From Nephrocerus scutellatus (lineage: Eukaryota > Arthropoda > Insecta > Diptera > Pipunculidae), in contig OX352765.1 of assembly GCA_947095585.1 (NCBI GenBank), positions 25,202,254 to 25,266,253 on the forward strand: DNA of 64,000 nucleotides, given 5' to 3'. Shown here in pieces: positions 57,000 to 64,000 of this stretch; positions within the stretch are counted from its first letter, which is position 1; each line of letters begins with the position of its first letter. Position numbers and translations under genes: made by a program. Below the pieces are notes generated by a model, which saw only the letters and a program-made list of their open reading frames with translations, did no database searches and was not told the DNA's origin.

Positions 57000-58070
57000 T
57001 CTGCCCCACGGCGGATATGGAGTCAATTCGTGGATTACTCCCACTACATATAGTGGTAGAGAGCAAATCCAAGTAAACCAAGTTACGTTATAGCAAGACA
57101 GGCTGTTTTACGGACGCTAAAGCCAGGTCATTAGTGGAATATCTAGCCAAACAGAGTCCGTTAGCCAGCATGATAACATGATAACATGATGCAAATGCTT
57201 GAATTCAAGAAAACCTTTAAAGTCAAAATGAGCATCAAGAATGAATTCAGATCTGAAATGGAATACCAGATACATTCGGGAGCCATGAAGTAATATACGG
57301 ATGGATCAAAGAAAAGCAGAAGACACGGGTGTAGGAATGCATGGGCCAAGAACCAAGTACTCTAAAGCAATGGGATAGTACCCGAGCAGAGCATATTCCA
57401 GGCAGAAGTACATGCAATCGAAAGATGTGCTCACTTTAATCTGGAAAGGAACTACGTGAGGCAGGAAATAGCCATCATGACAATAGCTTAGCTGCGCTAA
57501 AAGCCCTAGATACATTCCACATTACGTCAAGGCTGGTGGAGAAGTTTAGGTCGGAGCTAAACAGACTTGGCGAAAGTAAACAAGGTACGTTTGTACTGGG
57601 TGCCGGGACATACTGGCATAGAAGACAATGAAGCAGCGAAAAGGCTCGCTAAAAAAGAGCAGAAACTCCGCTTGTAGTGCTAGAACTATAGGGTACCGCA
57701 TAATGCGGGAAGAGATACGCTTCCGTAAGTTGGGAAAATCTCCCAGGTCTACGACAAGCAAAGGAAATGATAGGGAACTATGACTCGATATTGGGAGTTA
57801 GTAGAAGTAATGTAAGAATCATTACGGGTTTCCTAACAGGACATTGTAGACTGTAGGGGCACCTAAAGAAATTTAGACTAGAAGAGGATGACAGCTGCAG
57901 GCTTTGTGAGGAAGCGGAGGAAACCCCGTTTTACCTTCTCAATGTATGTACTAAAATTATGTGAGAAGCTGTTTTTTACCATTCTTCTTATGAACTTCAT
58001 AACCTGATGTAGAACCTGGTTGAAAAGGGTAGGAAATTGTAAACTATAAGATTTTCCAATTACTTACTGA
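57000..58070 (+). pseudogene. RNase H domain and C-terminus of a non-LTR element
   Basis: VIYTDGSKKSRRHGCRNAWA (57295, first catalytic box YTDGS intact), FQAEVHAIERCAHFNLERNY (second box, Glu kept), then NSLAALKALDTFHI (third box), VRLYWVPGHTGIEDNEAAKR LAKKEQ (57590, HTG box intact), RIITGFLTGHCRL and CRLCEEAEETPFYLLNVC (57900, zinc-knuckle). The frame breaks several times, but all four boxes remain recognisable. It is the clearest RNase H of the window. Upstream RT is absent. Confidence 0.82.
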
Positions 58071-58580
58071 CTTGGTTTGGTTTATTTTGGTCCAATCTCA
58101 TCTCCAACAAACGCACCAAAAACCTCTACACATTACCATCTGGAGTAGAAAATGGCAATGCTTCGGAAAGACCATATGCCGTTAAAACAACTCTCTTACA
58201 AAATACAGTCATGCAAGGCAATTTGCTCTATTAGAACAGCGGGAAGCGTTAGACAAACATGTCGTAGAACAGTTGAGGAGGAGTCGAGCTATTTGGGAAT
58301 AAGTTTGAATATGGCGCGCGGATGTTATTGACGTTCTATGATCCTCTAGACTCTGGGGTTAAAACATTTTAATTAACTTATTCAGTTCGGAATGAACCTT
58401 TGTTTCAACTAACATGTCGCTCTAGTTAGCACTAACTAATTACACACAAGTGGAGGGTGATCTGCAAAGAAGTAAAGTCACCATCAACATGTGTGCGGAA
58501 TATAGAGCGAGGCCTTCCTTTACTGAGCTGTGTTTTTTACTCTTTAAATGCTGCCATATGTTGCTTTAACATCGATAAAA
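58071..58580. other. Spacer
   Basis: No gene recognised; may include the 3' remainder of the element before it. Confidence 0.35.
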
Positions 58581-58584
58581 ACAA

Positions 58585-58775
58585 GTGGCAAGTACCCATG
58601 GAATTGTTCGTCCGTCTGTTTTTTGTGGACTATTGCGATCAATTTTCAACTCACTTCCCAAAGCCCGATTTTAATGCAAGACACACACGTGTATTTCCAG
58701 TGACAACACTTTCTATTAAAATTTGACATCGATCGGTCTCCGGGGTCGGGGAGCTTCCATAAAATTTTTTTCCTT
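58585..58775 (-). repeat. DINE/Helentron-like repeat, partial inverted copy
   Basis: CAATTTTCAACTCACTTCCC, ACACACGTGTATTTCCAGTG, and ACACTTTCTATTAAAATTTG are the reverse complement of GTGGGTTAAAAATTG, ACATGTGTGCAAAA and AAAGTGTTG at 42770-42840. No terminal repeat on the left. Confidence 0.65.
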
Positions 58776-58985
58776 AAAAATCATGCAAAAAGATCATGCA
58801 TTAGACCACGCCATACTATATATTATTGATTATTATTAACATTTAAAGTCTTTAATAGTATTTTGATTAATCTTTATAATTTTATAGACTTTATTTAAAA
58901 ATAAAAATTATAATTTAAATATTTCCAATATTTCGGTATTTCGGACCATTATCGATGAAAAAATATAAATAGAATAGAATAGAAT
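58776..58985. other. AT-rich spacer
   Basis: AT-rich with a short GAATAGAATA repeat at 58975. Confidence 0.4.
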
Positions 58986-58989
58986 AGAA

Positions 58990-59325
58990 ATTCATGAAAA
59001 CTTGAACTTGAACTTCTTGAAGGTCTCTTGGGAGTGTTTTGGGGCCTTTTGAGAGTCTTTTGAGAGTGTTTTGAAACCTTTTGGCCGTCTTATAGAAGGC
59101 ATTTTGGGTAGTCTTTAGAGGGATCTTTAGGGGGTCTTTTAGGAGTCTTGCGGTGGTCTTTTTGGGTATTTAAGGGTCTTTTTGGAGTCTTTTGTGTGGT
59201 TTTTCGTGGGTTATTTGGGGTATTTTGAGGGTCTTTTTGGAGTTTTTTAGGTCTTTTAGGAGGTATTTTTGGGGCTTTTGAAAGGTCTTTTGAGTGTTTT
59301 TTATTTGGGGGGTCTTTTTTATATT
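58990..59325 (+). repeat. GT-rich degenerate minisatellite (GGGTCTTTT-like)
   Basis: About 330 bp built from GGGTCTTTTGGAG-like units of 9-22 bp (e.g. GAGAGTCTTTTGAGAGTGTT, GGGGGTCTTTTAGGAGTCTT). G and T on the plus strand, almost no C outside the TCTTT core. It ends 40 bp before the mariner terminus. Confidence 0.8.
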
Positions 59326-59482
59326 TTTAAAAAAATACATATATTTCCAAATTTATTTTATATTAAAGGGTCCGCCATCTAAAGTTTTTTTTTTCAACTA
59401 GTGCTTATTTCGTGAATGGTAACACTTAGCTCATGTCTGATTTGACAGATAATTAGTTGTATCCTTCCGCTGAACGAATGTT

Positions 59483-59769
59483 GTGTATACGCTTGAACAA
59501 CGCTGGGAAATATTGCGACATTACTTTGAAAATTATGGTAATATTGCAGAATGTGTGCGAAAATTGCGTACGGATTTTGGAAGAAGAGAAGCACCGTCAG
59601 CTCCGTATGTTCGTTATCTTGTGAAAAAAGTGAAAGAAACTGGCATCCTCATCGATAAACCAAAGCGTGAAAAGCCAAAAACAGTGCGTACACCCGAGAA
59701 TATTGATGCTGTGGCAGAAAGTGTGCGTGAAGCGCCATCAACATCAGTTCACCGTCGTTCTCAACAATT
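59483..59769 (+). pseudogene. Mariner-type transposase, N-terminal half
   Basis: YTLEQRWEILRHYFENYGNI, AECVRKLRTDFGRREAPSAP and YVRYLVKKVKETGILIDKPK form the helix-turn-helix DNA-binding domain; KPKTVRTPENIDAVAESVRE and the STSVHRRSQQL second helix-turn-helix follow. No in-frame ATG is seen before YTLEQRW (the first codon there is GTG), so the natural start is probably mutated. The frame is cut at CAACAATT by the retroelement. Confidence 0.88.
59756..59769 (+). repeat. Left copy of the 14 bp target-site duplication
   Basis: CGTTCTCAACAATT, identical to 62205-62218; inside the transposase reading frame (RRSQQL). Confidence 0.92.
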
Positions 59770-61923
59770 AGATCAGAAGTTGAAGCTGAACTTCCTATTC
59801 CAGCGGCTTGCAGAAATCTGGAGAATACAGAAATTGATGATGCTATCAGAAATTTTGAGATTACAGTGAATTCAGCCATTAATCGGCAGAAAACAATTCG
59901 CACTAGCAGGGATCGCTTCCAACACTTGCCTGAGCATATACAGGCCATATATGCTCACAAGCAACGGCTTAGGAAACGCCTTCAGAGAATCTTCAATAGG
60001 ACACTTAACACAGTCAACGACGAATACCTGTCTGTACTTTCGCAACTGCGTTGTACAGTTAACATGTGTCGTCAAGCTGTGCGGAGGTTTCAGGAAGATG
60101 AACTGACCAAACGGCTCCAGGACATCAAACCAGGCCCTGATGCTTTTAGGAAGCTGAACTCTCTGGTTGGAAAGCGTATTTCCATTCCAGAGACTATCAC
60201 CATTGAAGATCGAACAGTATCCAGCGCTGCTGAGAAAGCGGAAGCCTTTGCCTGCCATTTTGAAAGGAGCTTTACGGACCGACCACCAACGCATCTTCCA
60301 GATTTCTTGGAAGAGGTTGAAAGTCTTGTGGAAGACACCACTTCTCCAGGAAATACTATAGTGCAGTTCAGTGAAGAAAATCGCGCCAACGCACCCGTAG
60401 ACGTCGATATGTTTACCGGAACAGCTGTTGTCAATGATTTGATTATGAGTGGAAACTCAAAAAAATCATCAGGCACAGATGGGATTTCTAACTTTTTGCT
60501 TAAAAAGTTACCGGGTATGGCAATTTTGATGTTAACCATCATTTTCAACAATTGCCTAAACAATGGCTACTTTCCGGACAACTGGAAGGTGGCCAAGGTA
60601 GTACCAGTACCCAAGAAAACCGACCGCTCCAGCGTAACTGGTTACCGTCCAATAGCTTTACTGTGTTGTATCAGTAAAGTATTGGAATCATTGATCCGTA
60701 AAAAGATCAATACGTTTTGTACGGAAAGAAATCTTATTCCTTCCTTTCAGTACGGTTTCCGAGAAAAGCACTCTACGCTGCACCCTCTGCTGAAGCTTCA
60801 CAGTGACGTCACTAAAGGACTGAACGTCAAAAGTAGTACAGTGGCCTGTTTGCTAGACATCGAAAAAGCTTTCGATAGTGTCTGGATAAACGGGCTACTG
60901 TACAAGCTTATTAGTTTTGGTTTCCCCAATTATATTGTAAAAATAATTAAAAATTTTCTTTTTAACAGGGTCTTCTTTGTACAGGTGTACGACCGCCCAT
61001 CGACAAGGAAAAGGATTAAAGCCGGAGTTCCTCAAGGTTCCAGACTTGGACCAATCCTGTATAGCATCTTCACGGCGGATCAACCCACAAATACAGCCGG
61101 AACAAGGACTATGCTCTTCGCGGATGACTCCATAACGTATGCAGTTTCCCGCTCTCCCGAGATAGCTGCCCGAAGAGTGGAGGAACACCTCAGAAATCTT
61201 TGGGACTACTACCTGAAGTGGGGACTAAAGATCAACGCCAATAAAACGGAACTCATCTGCTTCCGAGTACCAGCAACCGAAACAAGGATAAGAAAAATCG
61301 CAAGTCGTTGCAGAGCCTTAAAAATCACCCTTCCAGACAACACAGTTATAAAAACCCAATCAGAGACGAAGTACCTGGGAATAAACTTCACCGAGAGGCT
61401 CAAGTTTAATGCCCACATCGATAAAACGTTGAAAAAGGCTAATTACGCCCTTCATTTGGTGCACCCGCTTCTACGAAGGCGAAACGGACTGTCAAACAAC
61501 ACCAGGCTGCTCATCTACAAGCAGCTCATCAGGCCAGTGATAACCTATGGCTATCCCATATGGTTCACCGTCTCACCAACAACGATGAAGAAGATCTCCC
61601 TATTTGAAAGGAAGGTACTTAGGATCTGTACAGGACTCTGGAGGGTGCCAAACAGCTATAAGTTTGTCTCGAGTGCAAGGCTTTACGACGCGGCAGGTCT
61701 GCTGCCCATAACCGACCACTTGTTCCGAATGGCAAAGAAATTCGTTGATGGGTTGGAAACACATCCAAGTCCGGAGATGCAAGGACTGAGAATCGAAGAA
61801 ATCGAGCCAAGCCACCGCTATATAAACATCAGAGGATTCACAGATGCTAGATTTGACGACATCTTTAATAATCAAGACGTTTCCTTCTACGAGAAGGCCA
61901 GCAATCAACATTACAGAGGCTGA
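59770..61923 (+). CDS. Jockey-like reverse transcriptase, open but 5'-truncated
   Basis: The frame is open for 717 codons from the first base of the insert to TGA at 61921 (a GTG at 59866 begins a 685-residue part; first in-frame ATG is at 60064). Counting from 59866: residues ~1-195 linker after the missing endonuclease, ~199-250 RT fingers (SGTDGISNFLLKKLP, then FPDNWKVAKVVPVPK), 260-310 GYRPIALLCCISKVLESLI and YGFREKHSTLHPLLKL, 330-338 LDIEKAFDS with catalytic Asp331, 387-400 AGVPQGSRLGPILYS, 418-421 FADD with catalytic Asp420/421, then thumb KTELICF and KYLGINF, and an intact C-terminal part (YKQLIRPVITYGYPIWF). All RT boxes are intact. Without an endonuclease or its own 5' promoter it should not move alone, though any product could act in trans. 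Clade is jockey or near it; I cannot decide closer. Confidence 0.93.
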   Translation, partial: RSEVEAELPIPAACRNLENTEIDDAIRNFEITVNSAINRQKTIRTSRDRFQHLPEHIQAIYAHKQRLRKRLQRIFNRTLNTVNDEYLSVLSQLRCTVNMCRQAVRRFQEDELTKRLQDIKPGPDAFRKLNSLVGKRISIPETITIEDRTVSSAAEKAEAFACHFERSFTDRPPTHLPDFLEEVESLVEDTTSPGNTIVQFSEENRANAPVDVDMFTGTAVVNDLIMSGNSKKSSGTDGISNFLLKKLPGMAILMLTIIFNNCLNNGYFPDNWKVAKVVPVPKKTDRSSVTGYRPIALLCCISKVLESLIRKKINTFCTERNLIPSFQYGFREKHSTLHPLLKLHSDVTKGLNVKSSTVACLLDIEKAFDSVWINGLLYKLISFGFPNYIVKIIKNFLFNRVFFVQVYDRPSTRKRIKAGVPQGSRLGPILYSIFTADQPTNTAGTRTMLFADDSITYAVSRSPEIAARRVEEHLRNLWDYYLKWGLKINANKTELICFRVPATETRIRKIASRCRALKITLPDNTVIKTQSETKYLGINFTERLKFNAHIDKTLKKANYALHLVHPLLRRRNGLSNNTRLLIYKQLIRPVITYGYPIWFTVSPTTMKKISLFERKVLRICTGLWRVPNSYKFVSSARLYDAAGLLPITDHLFRMAKKFVDGLETHPSPEMQGLRIEEIEPSHRYINIRGFTDARFDDIFNNQDVSFYEKASNQHYRG

Positions 61924-62204
61924 AGATCGCCCTGATTATAACCCCTTTAATATTATTCTTCATTTTTATTTTATTTTAAAATTTATCGTTTAAAATTAAA
62001 TTGCTTTAAAAATAAACATGTAGTAGATTAAGTAGTAAAAAATATTGTTTAATAATAAGCAATCCAAAAAAAAAGACAATGTAAATACGTCGGGCCCCTA
62101 TTGTTGAGCCGACACTTAATAATAATAGTTATAAGTTTAGTTTTTTAAGTCAAAATTGTATAATATCTAAATGTTTAATAAAATATCTTAATCTTAATCT
62201 TAAT
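59770..62204 (+). mobile_element. 5'-truncated jockey-like retrotransposon, young insertion
   Basis: The insert begins inside the coding frame (no endonuclease, no ORF1) directly after the 14 bp target duplication, and ends with AATCTTAATCTTAATC, a tail of about three TCTTAA units, followed by the second copy of the duplication. The 3' untranslated region is ~280 bp. Truncation at the 5' side, a repeat tail and a target duplication are the signature of target-primed reverse transcription. A decayed relative lies at 46690-47285. Confidence 0.92.
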
Positions 62205-62218
62205 CGTTCTCAACAATT
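62205..62218 (+). repeat. Right copy of the 14 bp target-site duplication
   Basis: CGTTCTCAACAATT directly after the TCTTAATC tail and before GAACATTTCGG, which resumes the transposase. Confidence 0.92.
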
Positions 62219-62800
62219 GAACATTTCGGAGACATCATTGAGACGAATTTTGAATAAAGACCTTGGTATGACGCCATACAAAGTCCAATTGGTTCAGGAG
62301 TTGAAGCCAACTGACCATACAATGCGTTTTCGCTTCGCTGAGTGGGCCTGGGATCGACTTACAGAAGATGCCGATTTTGCCAAAAAAATCATCTTTTCGG
62401 ATGAAGCTCATTTTGATCTTGGCGGGTATGTAAACAAGCAAAATTGTCGCATTTGGGGCACAGAAAACCCGCACGCATACATTGAAAAGCCGGTACACCC
62501 AAAACGAGTCACTGTTTGGTGCGGATTTTGGTCCAGAGGCATAATTGGGCCATTTTTCTTCGAAAATGAGCAAGGAGTGGCCGTTACAGTCAATGGCGAT
62601 CGTTATCGGGCCATAGTGAACGGAAGAGGAGGATATTGGCAACATTTGGTTTCAACAGGACGGCGCTACGTGCCACACAGCCGAAGCTACACTCGATGAT
62701 GCACACAATCGATAATGTGCTTAAAAATTGGACAGATCGTGTAGGCTACTGCATGGCCAGCCGAGGCAGCCATTTGAATGAAATTATTTTCCATTGTTAA
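62205..62800 (+). pseudogene. Mariner-type transposase, C-terminal half
   Basis: Continues NISETSLRRILNKDLGMTPY, QELKPTDHTMRFRFAEWAWD, then the first catalytic box KKIIFSDEAHFDLGGYVNKQ, KRVTVWCGFWSRGIIGPFFF, NGDRYRAIVNG. A short loss and frameshift near 62625 follow, then in another frame IWFQQDGATCHTAEATLD, the second catalytic Asp. At 62695 the sequence jumps to IDNVLKNWTDRVGYCM and ends NEIIFHC stop at 62800. The third catalytic Asp is in the deleted part, so no active enzyme could be made even without the insert. Confidence 0.9.
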
Positions 62801-62904
62801 CCGGAAGGATTGCACTTTCAAATAAAAAAAGAAATTTGAGAAAATATTAAGTAGTTTTTTTTTATAGCATTTTCAAAAAAAAAAGTTATTTGGCGGACCC
62901 TTTA

Positions 62905-63968
62905 TAAAGCATTCTTTAATCCAGTTATGACATTTTGGTGCGCAGTGATCTCAACTATTGTACTGTATTATATATATCTAGACGTGCGATAACATTTCAT
63001 CGATCGTATTTACTATCTCTCTTTACTCGTCTTATAAGTCTACCCATATGGATTTTTAGCACGCATATTAACCTTTAATCTTTCAATCACCTCAAAGAAG
63101 TATTATTTCTAATGCGACTACACAAGTCCACGCACCCACTTTTTTTACATAATAGTATTTTTATGTATCATATTCAAGAGCTCAATGTAGTCTCTTTTTT
63201 TTCTTACAATCTCCTTTTTTGTGTGACTGAGTGGGCAATCCTGCTGATAAGTATGCCTTTTGCTTTGCTACATTGGCATTTTTGTCACATTTTTGTCATC
63301 AAGCCAATTTCAATTACTAGTTCATAATTTTTCATTTTGGTACCCAACATAAAATTATTGGACACAATATTCGTTATATTGAAAAGTTTGAGTTACCTCA
63401 AACTCTGTAACAGGTCAACTAAGAACTTAGACTTTTACAGATCTTTATCCAGTAGACACAGAACCTCAAAAGGGTAGGACTTTTTAGTTTCAGTTTGTCC
63501 GCTTTATAGATAAGATAATATAGAGCGCTGGTCCTAAAAACTTCATTGGATACCTGCGTCTATTTGGCTTAACTCGGACCACTCACCATTGTATTGGTAT
63601 AAATGTCTATAGTCCAAATAACTTTTAATCAGTGCAAACAAGTTCGGTGGCTTATTGTTTAGTTTAAGTAAGAATCCTTTATACCAAACACTATCGACAG
63701 GTATGAGGAAGTCTTCATAAGATATTTGTCAGGTTTAAGAGAAAATTGTCTTCAGTAAACAGGTCTTTTTTTTAATATGAAAATAACATATATAATAGAT
63801 TTTGGACCATCCATAGCGCCCGGAAGATTCCGTATTGTGAGTCGGTGGGGTCATCGTACCCTACTTCATCGAGAATTATGAAGGATGAGCATTAATTTAA
63901 TGGGTTTCTGTTTTAGGAGATTATTAACAATTTTCCTTTTTTTTTATTTGAATGGACTTTCAAAATAA
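62905..63968. other. Non-coding stretch
   Basis: AT-rich with no recognised gene; a short plus-strand frame at 63112 is hydrophobic but without domain. Confidence 0.4.
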
Positions 63969-63972
63969 TTTT

Positions 63973-64000
63973 TTTCAACAAGAGGATGCTACGTGCCACA
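63973..64000 (+). pseudogene. Edge of another mariner-like transposase copy
   Basis: TTTCAACAAGAGGATGCTAC GTGCCACA differs from 62651-62680 (FQQDGATCH box) at four of 28 bases and reads FQQEDATCH. The copy continues beyond the window. The catalytic Asp is Glu here. Confidence 0.45.

Larger units (their letters stand above)
59366..62902 (+). mobile_element. Mariner-type transposon split by a retrotransposon
   Basis: Left end AAGGGTCCGCCATCTAAAGT and right end (reverse complement) AAGGGTCCGCCAAATAACTT match over the outer 12 bp and loosely over ~30 bp. Both flanks have TA (59364-59365 and 62903-62904), the mariner/Tc1 target duplication. Inside are the two halves of one transposase (59483-59769 and 62205-62800) and the retroelement 59770-62204. 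Without the insert the mariner would be about 1.1 kb, a little short because of deletions. Confidence 0.92.

Noticed and set aside
59649..60563. Minus-strand ORFs of 99-157 codons
   Set aside because: Antisense shadows of the intact reverse transcriptase and transposase.
1..64000. A new multi-gene defence, secretion or metabolic system
   Set aside because: No cluster of intact co-oriented genes exists. Nearly all coding similarity is to broken transposable elements, and the sequence is eukaryotic.

Overview
The window looks like a piece of a fly (Diptera, probably higher fly) chromosome. The base composition is AT-rich and the only convincing host gene is a cuticular protein of the retinin-like/CPLCA type, with a TATA box, an initiator and an AATAAA signal. 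Nothing bacterial or phage-like is present: there are no operons, ribosome binding sites, rRNA or CRISPR arrays. The species cannot be named from sequence alone; a tephritid-like fly is a guess.

Layout. 0-0.3 kb is a satellite-like repeat. 0.5-0.95 kb holds two small retroelement scraps. 1.4-2.75 kb is the cuticle gene on the minus strand. 4.7-6.8 kb is a minus-strand RTE-like retrotransposon relic flanked by ~120 bp direct repeats and containing a ~95 bp insertion of mitochondrial cox1 DNA. 7.3-14.5 kb is a patchwork of tRNA-derived SINEs, a Tc1 relic, non-LTR relics, a DINE/Helentron-like repeat and more satellite, with one ORF for a possible multi-pass membrane protein at 10.0-10.5 kb. 16.2-17.8 kb is an RTE relic between two LTR-like pieces in opposite orientation. 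17.8-21.2 kb shows no recognisable gene. 21-30 kb holds a second Tc1 relic, several RNase H-bearing non-LTR relics, a jockey relic and a SINE. 31.6-45.9 kb holds more RTE ends, a mariner-like scrap, a jockey-superfamily relic, a foldback/Helitron-like element, and a ~490 bp element with long terminal inverted repeats. 46-48.2 kb has satellite, a decayed jockey copy, a non-LTR C-terminus, a pyrimidine tract and a piggyBac fragment. 50.7-58 kb holds further non-LTR and Helitron relics.

The youngest structure is at 59.37-62.90 kb. A mariner-type transposon with matching terminal inverted repeats and a TA target duplication has been split by a 5'-truncated jockey-like retrotransposon. That insertion is flanked by a perfect 14 bp target duplication and still carries one uninterrupted reverse transcriptase frame of about 700 codons.

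The window is therefore mostly a graveyard of selfish elements of different ages around one host gene, possibly intergenic or intronic sequence of neighbouring genes. The most informative signals are nested insertions, shared repeat families and mutated catalytic motifs. I found no evidence of a new multi-gene system.
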